Translations under genes and position numbers: made by a program
In this document: piece after piece, positions 50,634 to 62,478 of the stretch
Layout: every line of letters starts with the position of its first letter
Numbering within the stretch: the stretch's first letter is position 1
NCBI GenBank assembly: GCA_027475525.1
Contig: JAMWFC010000132.1
Span: forward strand, 481,074 to 545,073
DNA: 64,000 nucleotides
Source: Macrolepiota albuminosa
Taxonomy: Eukaryota > Basidiomycota > Agaricomycetes > Agaricales > Agaricaceae
Direction: 5' to 3'
Notes under the pieces: generated by a model
What the model was told of the DNA's origin: nothing
Databases searched by the model: none
The model's input: the letters and a program-made list of their open reading frames with translations, nothing else

Positions 50634-53600
50634 CTAATCAACACCACCATAGGTCTCCAATAGCAAGCAGACATTTCCACTTAGAGATTTAGCTGCCAGT
50701 ATGTTCCTAACTAGTATTAAGTCTCTTGGTTTGAACTTGTACTCCTTAATAGAGGCTTCATTTTCTCTTGGGAAGTTCTCTGCCCATCTCAACTTCTCCT
50801 TGCTGACTCTAGTCCTCATATCCTCTACATGCTGGTAATGCTTTGCCAGTGCTTGAGCCCTTAAGCCAATTAAGTCTTCTGTAGATACTGGTCCATCAGG
50901 CCAGTCTACCAACCAAGTGGCTTCTACCAAGTCCAAAGGTAGTATAGGATGTGCTCCAGTTACTAAGAAGAATGGGGAGCACCCAAATCACTTTTTAATA
51001 GTAATCCTGTCTGCCCACATTACATGCCAAAAGAACCAGTACCACTTGGTCTTGTCTTCACAGGCTTTATACAATGCCTGCCTCACATCCCAATGTGGTC
51101 CTTCTATCCTTCCATTAGCTCTAGAATTATAGGGAGCAATAGTTATGCCCTGTATCCCATACTTCTTAGATAGCCAATGTACTACTTTTGTGAACTGCCC
51201 AGCATTATCTGTTACAATGGTGCTTATACAGCCCCATCTGCAGATCACTTCTTCAAATAGCCACTGCCCAATCAACTTGTGGTTGTCCTTCTTTAAAGGT
51301 CTACCCTCCATCCATGAGGTTAAAGTGCACCTCCCATATACAATATACTTGCACCTATTTGAACTTGGTGTCATGTGCATGGTATCCAAGTGTATGGTTT
51401 CAAATATACTGAGAGTATAAGCTACAACAGGCTGCCTGCATACTGCAACTTTCAATCTAACTTGTCAAGCATGACAAGTGTCTATATACCACTTTACATC
51501 AGCTTCCATTTCTGGCCACCAAAACCTCTCCTCCAGTAAAGCCTTAGTTGCAAAGGTCCCTCTGTGACCAAGTGCATCATGAGCTGACTTTAACATATAC
51601 ATCCTCCTATCCTTTTCTATGACTAGCTTGTGCTTCCCCTCTTCCCCTCTCTTGTAAAACCTTCCCTTGAGATCAAAGAAAAACTGTCTTACAAATCTCA
51701 GGAATTGTTCTTCTTTTACCTCTCTTGGTATCTTTCCAGGATTCCTAAGCCAGTCCTGCACTAGTGGTAAGAGGTTATCCAAGGATTTCCCTTTCTCAGT
51801 TCTCATCTCATCTTGGTATTCTTCTATAGTGGAGGAAGAAGACCCTTCTGGCAGCAAGAGTGTAGATAAAGTTAAGACTGCTACTGGATTCAGTGTAGTC
51901 CCTGCTTTAGTGCTCTGCTCTTGTAAGCCCAAGGCTATCCCTGTTCCCTGTCTCTACTCAACTTCACTTCCTCTTGCACATCCTCTGGAATGACTGCTAA
52001 CAAGTAGCCTCCCCTTGTATCAATCTCATCCATGAAGTCTTCTAACTTGAGGGGCACCTGTTCCTCCCAGCCAGGTACCTTGTTAATCTCATCTGGATAC
52101 TCAAAGGACATTGGCTTTGAATTATCCAGTAAAGATTGGTCCACAGGAGCATACTCCTCATCTCCTTGCTTCTTCCTGTGAGATAGACCATCTATACTGA
52201 AAGTCTTTCCTGGCACATGCCTCAATGTGAAGTGGCACATAAGTACAGCTTCTACCCAACACATTATAGTAGCATTAGGCCCAATCCCTGGATTGCTCAG
52301 CATGCCCTTGAGGTATTTAGCATCACTCTCAATGATAAGCTTTCTGCATCCTAGTAACCAATAGCTGCTAACTTGTAATGCCCTCATAAGACCATACAAC
52401 TCTCTCTTAGGTTGTGAAAACCTAGCCTCCCTCTCATTCAAGGTAATGGACCCCAGTCTAGCACATTCTTGGGGTCTGTACTGTCTTCTTCAAGAAGATT
52501 CCAAATCCAACAGCCATTCAAGGGGTGTCTACTGCCAAGATGACAGCTCCCTCTGACTCATAATCTATAGGTCTCAGAGCTGCACAACTTGCTAACCTCC
52601 TCTTCATCTCTTTCATAGCCTCCTTCTGTTTTTCCTCCCAGACAAAAGCCACATCATCTTTAGTGAGTCTATTAATAGGCTCTGAGATCTTGGCATAGTC
52701 TTGGATGAACATTCTGAAGGTATCACAAGTTCCCAGGGATTTCCTCTATTAATAGGCTCTGAGATCTTGGCATAGTCTTGGATGAACATTCTGAAGGTAT
52801 CACAAGTTCCCAGGGATTTCCTAACCTCAGAAACATTGCAGCAATCTCCCCAACCCATTACCACTGCATATCTCTCTGTCTCTGGCTTGCACCCCTCATA
52901 AGAACACAAGTGACCCACTACAGTAATTTCATCTGCACATAGCACAGACTTAGTCACTGAGAAGGTTCCTCCAGCATACTTGATGCACTGAACAACTCTA
53001 TTCACATTGTTCAGGTGCTCCTATACAAAGGACCTAATCTCTTTATTCTCTGCAATAGTCTCATACCCTCATCCTTTTAACTCATACCTAGTCTCAGGTC
53101 CTCTTATTGGAACATCATCAATATAAGGCCAAGTGACATGAGGTATCTCATCCTACAAGATATAAGTAACATCATCATGGAAGATGGGAACTGAATTAGT
53201 CCATCCCATTGGTAATGTCACCAATCTCAGAGCTCCATAAGGTGTCTGAAAGGTAGTATAGTCCCTAGACTTAGGGTCCAAAGTCCTCTCATCATATCCA
53301 ACATAAAGATCACACATCCCTCCACATGCTCTTCCAGCAAAGTGGTTGGCCAGCTCTTCTGTAGCAGGAGGTACTCCAGAATGAGCTATAGTGACCTTGT
53401 TTAGTGGTTTTAAACTGTGCACAAGCCTTAGACTTTTCCCATTCTTCTTCTTCAGAACAGCAAACCACTGTGATCTATATGAGGAGGAGGAGTTTGACCT
53501 CTCATAAACCCCTGCTTCCAACTTCCTCTTAATCTCCTTGCACAGATCATTGTACTTCCCAGGAGGTATGGGTCTGTTTTTCAACACCCAAGGCTGGTGA

Positions 53601-54050
53601 GGTACTACTGGCATAACAACAGGTGGGAAGTATTCCTCTTTGGACTTCCCCTTCTGACTGTCATTCCATGCAAAGGCTTCATTCTGCTGCATCATCAATT
53701 GGTGCAGTAACTTCCTCTCTTCTGGCCATAGAAACTCTCCTACATGTGCTTGGTCAATAATCTGTTTGCACTCCTCTGTGTACCTCCCAGTAGGTCTGAA
53801 TTCAGGTGGATGTGAACTCAAAGTTGGCATGTCCTTTAAAGGATCACCAGTAATATTCCTCTCTATCCTGAACTCCTCTGGTGTAGTACCCAACACAGGT
53901 CTAACTTTCTTGGCAACAGGCTTATATTTTCCAAACACTTTATCCTGAACTCCTCTGGTGTAGTACCCAACACAGGTCTAACTTTCTTGGCAACAGGCTT
54001 ATATTTTCCAAACACTTGTACAGTTTCTTCCTGGCTTTTTCCCCTCCCAC
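50634..54050 (-). pseudogene. Gypsy (Ty3) pol: RT, RNase H, integrase, with stops
   Basis: Minus-strand order: RT start EAGVYERSNSSSSYRSQWFAV, LVHSLKPLNKVTI, YVGYDERTLDPKSRDYTTFQ, TLPMGWTNSVPIFHDDVTYIL, then after a stop WPYIDDVP (the YxDD catalytic motif). RNase H is seen as REARFSQPKRELYGLM and the connection end as RHVPGKTFSIDGLSH. Integrase carries the H2C2 zinc site (HDALGHRGT...WYIDTCHA, then a TGA stop where Cys is expected), the DDE core with IHLDTMH, VTDNAGQF and NGRIEG, and the tail LVTGAHPILPLDLVEATWLVDWP. Stops and two exact 77-base duplications (52669-52822 and 53864-54017) break the frame. gag and the 3' end are missing; the left border is at about 50640. Confidence 0.88.
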
Positions 54051-54625
54051 TGTAAGGGCAACCTCTAGAGGCTGTGGCTCAGTCACACAGCTGGCAGAGG
54101 GAGATCCAAAGTGTATTAGAGTATGTACTGACAATATCATAATAACTACTCACCTGGCAGAGGGAGATCCAAAGAGAACAAGTCTAGGGATTCCCTATGC
54201 CAGGTTGGATGCTTCTGGGGCCTCTGAAGCATGGGAAACAACTATCCAAAGAGAACAAGTCTAGGGATTCCCTATGCCAGGTTGGATGCTTCTGGGGCCT
54301 CTGAAGCATGGGAAACAACTATACAGTACTACAAAACCTTAAAAACTCAAAAATTGCCTACACAAACAATTGCACAAATAAGGGGCAAACTCTGGCAAAC
54401 TCTGGATTATGTAAGCAGTCTGGAAGCGGTGCTGAGTGGCCCACACTTGTCTGAATGGTAGCTAAAGAACCAGAACACCTCAAGGGCTGAGAATAGTACT
54501 AACAGATAGTGTTGAAAGAATAGAAACAGTAAAATGAGATAATGTCAGAAGAAATAAGAGAATGAATGAAGGAAGAGTGAAGAGATAAGAAGTGAAGAAA
54601 GAAAGAAATGAGGAGTCCCCTGACA
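54051..54625. mobile_element. LTR, second copy of the 27.5-kb solo LTR family
   Basis: It starts TGTAAGGGCAAC and ends CCCCTGACA and matches 27559-28154 along its length. The flanks are cccac and gtgaa, so no target duplication is seen. It cuts into the upstream part of the Gypsy pol frame (GKSQEETVQVFGKYKP), which suggests either insertion with later loss of one flank or that it belongs to the same element with gag deleted. It contains an exact 77-base duplication (54167-54320) that the 27.5-kb copy lacks. Confidence 0.7.
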
Positions 54626-55640
54626 GTGAATTGCTTAGGCTGGAGTTTATTGAGAAACCTCTGCTTTCCAGAATATTATTGAAAGCACTCAACATAATAA
54701 TATCTCAATTTTGTCATTAAGTTAGTGTGAATTGGAAGTGACATTCTACACTACTAAGCACCAGAACTATCAGTACTACTTGCAACCAAGTACTACATCT
54801 GGAGCCCACCACAAGGGGCTTTGATTTAAAAAGTGACCAACAAGTTACACCAACATCAAGCTCCTTATTGTGGACCTTCAAGTCTGGTTTATATCAAATT
54901 TAATACAGGATTTCATTTGCACCAAGAGGGTCTATCCTGCAAAACTAAAGAGAACTGTGTCTAAGCAATGAGTCAATACCACAGAGCAGGCACACAAGCC
55001 TGCAATCTGTAGCAGCAAGACCATGACACTCAATAGTGCTGGGGACCCTGAACAAATCTTAAGATCCAGCCAAAAACGTGCTAATAATATCAATAATTCA
55101 AGTCTAAATATATCTAATACACAAAATCAAATATAAAATATGCCTGCAGAAATAGTGAGACAAAAGTTGCTGTTGTCAATGAGCTGTGATGCACCTTGGT
55201 TTATCTACACCCAGCCCACTGAAGTATGATGCTTTCTTCAAAAGATGGAAAGCCTCTTCAAGGCTGCTGGGATCAATGATGAACAAGAACAAAAGGACAA
55301 AAGGAGAAGTTGATGGAGTATGTGGATGTGGAGACTGACAGTAAATGGAGAGGGTTAGATAGTTTTGGAGAAGAGTCAACATACAACAATTTTTCAAAGA
55401 AATACAAGACTCTTACCCTGAGGCTATCTCCAATGAGGGAAGCAAGGCTGTGCTTTGTTGGATCTGTTGAGAACACATGCATTTAGGTCAGCAGGATACA
55501 GAGGAAATTCATGCACCAGTTCAGAAGTTTTGAACTGAAGCAAAGAAGCTAACAAGGGTGCTGGAGAATGGAGCAACTACTAGGAGTCAGACTTGTGAGA
55601 AGGGTGCTCAGCAGCAGAAGCAGGAGGGTTTTTAGAGAAC
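54626..55640. other. AT-rich DNA, no gene recognised
   Basis: Short open frames on both strands show no known motif. It separates two Gypsy remnants of opposite orientation. Confidence 0.4.
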
Positions 55641-57260
55641 TCAAGGATGGTGGCAGATGGAAGGATCCAGCCTGAATTGAGGACACCACTACTACCTGAG
55701 AGTGATCTGAAAAGGCAAAGGGGAGTTATAGAAGTAGGCAAAGAAAACCTGCACTTTGAGCAGGTGCCTGCTGGTAATGGAGAGAAAATAGTAAAATTTC
55801 AAAATAACAAGAAAGAGCTGTACCAGCCTAGAGTGTGGCAAAGAAAGGAGGATGAAATTGTCAGCAAAATATTGGACAATGAGGTGACAATTTCTACAAA
55901 GGGAATTGCTAGAGATAGAAGCCAAAGTATGTCAGATTATTTGCTCTAAGATAGTAGCTGGCATGTATGAGCCTTCCAATTTGGCCTACCAATCTAGGTG
56001 GTTTTGTGTGCTAAAGAAAAATGGGAAGCTATGTATAGTTCAGTCTAAAGCCATTAAACAAAGTCACAATTTGTTATTTAGAAGTGCCACCCTTTTCTGA
56101 TCACATTGCTGAATCTTTGGCAGGATGCATATGTGGCACCACTCTGGATCTATATGGTGGCTACAATGAGCACTTAATTCATCCATCCTCTCAGGACTTA
56201 ACAACATTTCAAACACCATTCAGAGCACTACAACTAGTTACCCTCCCATGGAGTAGATGAACTTAGTATCTATATTCTACAATGACATTATGTTTATTCT
56301 ACAACCAAAATACCACACCATATGCTCAGTTTCATCGATGATGTAGGCACCAAAAGATTGGCACTTAGTAAATGGCAAGCCCAAAGTATATCTGGAGAAT
56401 CTGATTATCCATATGGCACTATGTCATTTCCTCAACTGAGTACTCCAGCATATGAAGTATTGTGGAGGGACATTTTCAGAGCACAAGCTGCTGGTTCTTT
56501 GCATGCTACAATTTAAAATTTTAGGACATGTCTGCTGCCAGAAAGCAGGATCTTTGAGGAGAGTTGATTAGTGCTTCTCAAGAACTGGGATGTCTGTTAT
56601 AACCTTTTAGAAGTCCACACATTTTTAAGCACTGTAGGCATCCTCCACATGTTCATTCATCATTTTGCACATTAAGCACATGTTCTCAATTGCTTAACTC
56701 ATTTTGGTGTAACTTTTAAATTTGGACCCAATCAAATTAACGTCTAAAAAAATTTAGTGAAAACACTACAGGAAGCAAAACTATTGGTGCCTATCAACTA
56801 TACTACTTCTAATCCAGTTACACTCACCATCAATACATCATACATCATAGTCGGCATCTTTTTATGTCAGTGTAACAGCGCAAATTACAAAATTAGGTGC
56901 TACAATTGCTTTGGATCAATTATTCTTAACAAAAGAGAATTGTACTACAGTCAGCTCAAGCTAAAGTTATATGGCTTGTTTTGATTGTTTCAGGCACTAT
57001 AAATGTACCTTAAGAATTGTACTACAGTCAGCTCAAGCTAAAGTTATATGGCTTGTTTTGATTGTTTCAGGCACTATAAATGTACCTTATAGGGGTTCAA
57101 AATCTGATTGTCAAAGTTGATGCATGCTATATTAAAGGAATATAACAGAATCTGGATATTTAGTATGAATTGCTAGGTAGTAGCAATACTAATGTTTCAC
57201 TTTGAGTTAGTACATGTGAAGTTTCATGGACTAGACAGATTATTGCAACAACCACAATAG
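55641..57260 (+). pseudogene. Second Gypsy pol remnant (RT and RNase H), heavily decayed
   Basis: Plus-strand pieces match Gypsy RT: KIVAGMYEPSNLAYQSRWFCVLKKNGK (about 55950-56025), AGCICGTTLDLYGGYNEHLIHPSSQD-like text (56125-56200), FQTPFRALQLVTLPW, and FIDDVGTKR (about 56330), the catalytic YxDD in F-I-D-D form. The RNase H part ends KRELYYSQLKLKLYGLF (about 56930-56985). Stops and frame changes are frequent. A 77-base duplication is at 56936-57089. It is less well preserved than the minus-strand Gypsy. Confidence 0.8.
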
Positions 57261-57928
57261 CCAGACAATAAGGTGCCAGACAATAGCAATAATAAAATAT
57301 TCAATGACTAGATTGACTGACTACACAGATTTATGCACCTTATCCAGCTACCAGTTCTTTTACTTTGCAAGAATCAGCCAGTCTCAACCTGGCTACACCC
57401 TATTGTTCTATATCAGCCTAACCTATATTAGGCACTATCAACTTTTTACATGGCCAGTATCTACAATGTTGCTAAGCAATCTAATGATCTAAAGATAGTT
57501 AAGGAATCTAGACTCTTGCAAAAAGATAGCCAAAACCTATTATATTTGGCAGTGCCATGAAGTGCCAAAGCTAAAGCAGAAGATCAATGAGTTGACTAAG
57601 TTAAGAAGTGGCTACATGATTTGTGGTGACCACCAGACCTTACCAATATGGAATACACCATATTCATTTGATATGCAATGACTTTCTTCTTAGCTAAAGA
57701 CCAACTTTGGCAATAAAATAGAGCTGGAGCTCATAAGGTAGTAATCAAGCTGGACAGCTGTATCAGGATTGTATGTGCTATGAATAATGATTTGAGACAA
57801 AACCTATTAGAGTGTTTTTTAGTGGCCACAAATTAGTGCTGACATTGTGTGGTATATCCATACCCGCCATCTCTGTCAAGTTCAACAGACACATCAAGTT
57901 CTTATTCCTTCAATAGTAGCAATGCCAG

Positions 57929-59499
57929 CTGTCAAAGGTTTTTGGTAAGAGGTGCATTGCATTGAAATTATGTAATTACAAGTTAGTATTGCCATATATG
58001 TAACTAAAAAAACAAGTTGTGTTTTGTCACATTCTTCTTCAATAGTCACCATTTATTTATCTTTGGTCAGCTCTCCTGCCTCTTGTGGCTACCCTTGCAT
58101 TCTCCACAGTCAGCTCTTATTTTTTTAATCCTCTGACAGGTCATGGGCCCTGACTGTGCACAAATTCAGCACACAATTTATTTTTTGTTAAAAATTTTCA
58201 TCACTTCTAATCATAGCACCTTCTCATTATGAAATGCTTTGCATATTCAATCTGAACAACAGGTTTGATGAATCAAACTATGATGCTTAGGTCATGGAGC
58301 TGGAGATGACGTTTATTAGACATGACATCTTGGCACATATCAAGGATGAGGCATCTTGTCCTAGCAATTTTTCTGCTGCTGCTTTTTAGTCAAAAGATAA
58401 TCAGTCTGCTTATGCCACCCTCTATAAGACCATCTCCTCTACTGACATCATTCATACTCACTTCAAGAACACCAACCCTGCTTAAACTGCTAACACCATC
58501 TGGATCAGTCCCAAAACTGAGTTTTATAAGGACAGCCATGTGAAGTGCTTTGAGCTCAAGAAGCACCTGAATAAGTCTATCTACAATATCAAAAATCCAG
58601 TCTTAGTATACATTCAAGACATAATTACTGCTCATAACACTCTCATTGTGTTTGGCTATGCTCCTCCTCTTGTTGATATCATTGACTCCATTCTTATAAA
58701 TCTCCATCACAACTTCTCCATTGTTTGCACTCTTCTCACCACTCAGTCAGAGGAACCTTAGCTTGCTACTGTCAAGAAGATGCTCACTGATCAAGAAGAC
58801 ACATGTACTGCACTCAATCCTGATGCAGCTAATGAGATTAGGGCAATGCATGATAGGGTGAAGGAGAAGGGGAGGAAAAGAAAAGGCTCAAAGGATAATG
58901 ATGAGGCATCAAAGTATGAGTGGCTCAACCCTCATAACAAGAATGTCTGCTACTGTTGTGGCCTTCCTGAACATCACTCTTCTTGATGCATTGCAGACAT
59001 ACCACAGAAGATAAAGGACAAGATTATCAATAAGGCTACCAATCACCATCATCATTGCAATTGCTCTTTATCAACTTCTAACTCTGATATTGCTGCTGCC
59101 ATCAAATTTGCTCATAATTCACATGCTGCCTCTGATACTGACACTTCTGATTCCAATAATGACAAGCCCATTTAAGCCATGTCCACCAGAGAGTTTACAT
59201 ATGCCTCACCTAAGCAACTACAGAACAAAAATGTCACCAGCCGTTGGATATGAACAAGGAAAAGTGGCAAGATCTCATGACTTGTCTCAATGCCTGATAA
59301 ACAGTAGGTTGTTTCATTGAGTAGAAGGGACTTTAATTTAGTGGAGGGACCTTTCTTTCTCTTTGGTTGCTCTGCACCTTGTCTCTGAATAGAGGTGTCA
59401 AAGGTTGAATTTGGTGAGAGGTGCATCACATTGAAATTATATAATTACAAGTTAGTATTGCCACATATGTAATCAAATAAACAAGTCATGTTTTATCAT
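57929..59499 (+). mobile_element. Gag-only element between short direct repeats (TR-GAG-like)
   Basis: Direct repeats of about 103 bases bracket the element: 57929-58031 and 59396-59499, both starting TGTCAAAGGTT and sharing gaaattat(g/a)taattacaagttagtattgcca. Between them, 58293-59176 encodes a Copia-type gag: MELEMTFIRHDILAHI..., the UBN2-like block HVKCFELKKHLNKSIYNI...VYIQDIITAHNTLI, and a CCHC zinc knuckle CYCCGLPEHHSS. Single stops interrupt the frame (for example after TTQSEEP and inside the knuckle before the last Cys). No protease, integrase or RT is present. In layout it resembles terminal-repeat elements that carry only GAG. Confidence 0.65.
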
Positions 59500-60810
59500 G
59501 TTTTTTTTTGCACATAAAGACATCACAACAGTACGTGTCATATATTATATGAAAGCTCACTTTGTGCCATAACATATGTATCTAATGGAGTCCACTACAC
59601 TGTAGCAGAGCAGTCCCCACAGTGCTGTAGAATACAGAGCTGCAGACATGTTACAATATGCTATATGACACTGTCCAGTGGATCAATAAAAGGTAGGCAC
59701 ACATATGCGCATACAGGCCTAGCAGATGCCAGCAGATACTAGTAGACATCAACATGCATCAGCAGCTGCCAGTAGGCATTAGTCCATGAGTAAAAACCTC
59801 CTTCATTGGCAGATGTTATGGCATGAGTAAACCCTCCTTGAGGTTCTCCACTTCCTTCTCCTCTCCCTTCCTCCCTGCAATAACTCAAGGCTGCACACCT
59901 CCTCTTCTCTCCTTTTCCCACCTCCAATGCCAGCATACATCTACAAAAGAGTCCTGCAGACCTATGCAGGCCTATGCAAGCTACCAGCAGACATACACAC
60001 AGACCTATGTCAACTCATTCAAACCTACACCGGCCCATGCAGGCCTGTGCAGGGCACTAGCAGACATCTGCAGAGGCCTATGCAGGCTCACAGGGGCTGG
60101 TTGAAGCAAAAAAAAAGTTATATATCTTCTTGGCCCATGCTTGTGGGGAGAAATCTGCTAGCAACGTAATGCACTGACAATTTAACCATTGCACCACAGG
60201 TTCATTACTAATGGATAGAATCAAAGGTCAAATAACAATATAAATGGCTGACTACCTATGTCCCTGCAGGTCCCCATATAGATATTTAGAGGTGGAAGGA
60301 AGGTGGCATACCCCCCAAAAATGTTTTTGTGGCTTGAAAGAGGTGTTGGCATCATCTACCATCAGCTGGCATCTGTCGAAGTTCATTGGCAGCTGTGAAG
60401 ACCTGCTGGTATCCATTGTACATTTATTGGCATCCACTGAATATTTGCTTGTATCTGTCTGCATCTATGGGAATCCGTTGGCAACCTCCAGCATTGTCCA
60501 GCATCAGGGCAGGAGAGAAGAAAAGGGGGTGTGTGGACATCTGCTGCATGAAGTGGCATCTTGGAGAGCGTGGAAGGTGGCAAAAGAGGAAGACATAGCA
60601 GACATCGGATGTCAGGTCAGAAGGGAGAAGAGAAGTGGGGTGCATGTGGCAGAGGGGGGTGGCATGTGAGGTAGTGTGAGGAGTGGAGAGAATAGCACTG
60701 GGGAGAAAGAGGGAGAAGGGCAGAAGCAGGTGCATGAATGTCTGCTGTTTGCTGGCATGCCAGCAGATGGTAGCAGACATTGAGATATAAGCCAGCTGAT
60801 GTTTTCTTTC
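59500..60810. other. Degenerate repeat-rich DNA (agcagatgcc / cctatgcaggc phrases)
   Basis: Short phrases such as cagcagatgcc, cctatgcaggc and gcagacat recur irregularly between 59720 and 60100 and again near 60340-60460 and 60740-60780. Open frames here follow from the base composition and show no domain. A tRNA-like A-box stretch on the minus strand (ggtgcaatggttaa) lies at about 60180-60205. Confidence 0.45.
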
Positions 60811-60973
60811 TGTGCAAAAATGACAAATATTTTAGTAGAGATGGTGCTGGGTTGAAAGAGGAGAAACAAGTCTGGTAGATCTATGTCCCGTCCATAAGCA
60901 GATGAATAGATCAAATGAATTTACTGAGATGATGTCTTTTGACCAGTTTATGTGTATACCATACCAAGTTGTA

Positions 60974-61050
60974 ATAAGTCTCAGTGGTTCAGTGGAATAT
61001 CTATCAATTGTTAATTCATATTATGCTGGGTGGTGGGTTCAATTTCCATG
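60974..61050 (+). repeat. tRNA-derived (SINE-like) head with A and B boxes
   Basis: tggttcagtgg (60985-60995) fits a pol III A box and ggttcaatttcc (61036-61047) fits a B box, spaced about 50 bases. The stretch cannot fold as an intact tRNA, so a SINE head or tRNA pseudogene is likelier than a tRNA gene. Confidence 0.5.
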
Positions 61051-61271
61051 CGATGCATATAATAAATAGATGCAGAAATTCTTATTTGTCAATTTATATT
61101 TTATGCATTTTTGCCCTACATGTATACTGCACTGACTTGTATAGTAAGCACATGTGGTCCAATGAAATATTGATAAATCAATATTTCATATCATATACAA
61201 GAGGTGGATTTGACTCCTCCTAGTGCAAATTATAGCAGGAGGCTGCTGACATCTTTAATGTCATTCATTTA

Positions 61272-61388
61272 ATCTGTTCAAAACTTCAAAGATTACTCGA
61301 GAAGTTTAGGTTGGATGATCTTGCCCTAGCATGTGGCAAGTTCTTCAATCCCAAACTTCTCAAGTAATCTTTGGAATTTTGAACAGAT
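61272..61388. repeat. Long hairpin: 54-base arms, 9-base loop
   Basis: Left arm 61272-61325 pairs with right arm 61335-61388, about 45 of 54 positions matching and equal in length without gaps. The loop is ctagcatgt. Pairing continues weakly outside the arms (tgtcatt near 61259 with aatgac near 61395). It may be a small MITE or a precursor-like hairpin. Confidence 0.75.
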
Positions 61389-61763
61389 CCAACAAATGAC
61401 ACTAGCGGATGTTAGCAAATAATTATTTATCATATGCGCTGCAAGGAGTTTTGAACAGATTGATGCTAGCAGACATTAGCAGACATTAATAGACAGCACC
61501 AGATGTTAGGTCCTGTGTAAAAATGACAAATATTTTAGTAGGGCCAGTATTGGGCTGAAATAGGAGAAAACAAGTCTAGTGGACCTGTGTCCTATTCATG
61601 AGCAGATAAACAGATCAAATGAATTTATCAACCTAACCATACTGACTTGTATGCTTTTGCTTTAATAATGTATAATGATGTCTTTTGACCTGCTAAACTA
61701 ATTGAAATATCTGTAGTAAAGTAATATTAGAGCAATATTTATGTATAATCCACACAACATCCT

Positions 61764-61820
61764 GTAGTCTAGCAGTTTATGTTCCTTCTAGTGCACAATT
61801 GTAGAGTTCAAGTTCCCCTT
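61764..61820 (+). repeat. Second tRNA-like head
   Basis: tagtctagcag (about 61765-61775) resembles an A box and gagttcaagttcc (61804-61816) a B box, 40 bases apart. A third, weaker pair (tggtccaatga near 61153, ggatttgactcc near 61206) lies between the two. Confidence 0.4.
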
Positions 61821-61830
61821 GTATAATTGT

Positions 61831-62478
61831 TGAATAGTGTGTAGTTTTTTGCTGATGCGTTCCATCTCTTATCAATGAGAGTGGCATAACAGATTAAACA
61901 GATTTATAATAGATTTGTTACCAGCACAACGGGATGGTTAATCTTAATAAAAAATAACCAATGAAAAAGCCATGAATTATAGTAACTAATAATTAAATTA
62001 CTCATCCAATATGTATTCCTCCTCTTTATTAGATCCATGTAATGCATCTGAATAGAAGAAATCCTCATCAAGCAGATAGTCTGCCATCAAAAATGCAAAG
62101 TCATCCAGTATATATGGCCTCTGAGGTCTGGTAAATATGATGTCTTCATAGTTTGCTATTAGGCATGATGATGAAGATGGTGAGGGTGAGGGTGACTCTG
62201 ACATATCAATAAACACATCATCAGTACAATCAGCTTGATTGAAAGGGCCAATGGGCCTACATTGACCATATTTTGATCTAGAGCAGAATTTTTGTTCTGT
62301 TGAAATAAATGAACTATAATTACTAGTGCCAAATTATAATTCATGTTGTTGAAACAATTTGTTAATTCTTCTCTTATTCTTGTGTTGAGTTATATGTATC
62401 TCATATTTCTCCTACTTCTGAACATTGTTACCAGTAAGTAGTTGAAGAAGGAAATCATTAGGAAGGGGAAAACTGGGA
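61831..62478. other. AT-rich DNA, possible continuation of an unknown minus-strand gene
   Basis: A minus-strand open frame at 61998-62216 (72 codons) is acidic and Ser/Pro-rich (SESPSPSPSSSS) without known domain. It may be part of the same unknown unit as the 62479-62946 frame. Confidence 0.3.

Larger units (their letters stand above)
60811..61630. repeat. Direct repeats of about 115 bases, 0.7 kb apart
   Basis: 60811-60925 (tgtgcaaaaatgacaaatat...gatcaaatgaattta) is repeated at 61514-61630 with about 80-85% identity. The phrase atgatgtcttttgacc follows the first copy at 60930 and recurs, displaced, after the second at 61675. The repeats enclose a tRNA-like segment and a long hairpin. Confidence 0.7.

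Noticed and set aside
53940..54140. Separate small gene reading through the LTR into Gypsy pol
   Set aside because: The frame is a chance read-through of the LTR and of the duplicated 77 bases; the pol frame is the neighbouring one.
60244..60914. Open frames on both strands up to 141 codons
   Set aside because: They lie in degenerate repeat-rich DNA and overlap each other with no recognisable domain.
60974..61050. A true tRNA gene
   Set aside because: A and B boxes are present but the acceptor stem and anticodon arm do not pair, so it was kept only as a SINE-like head.
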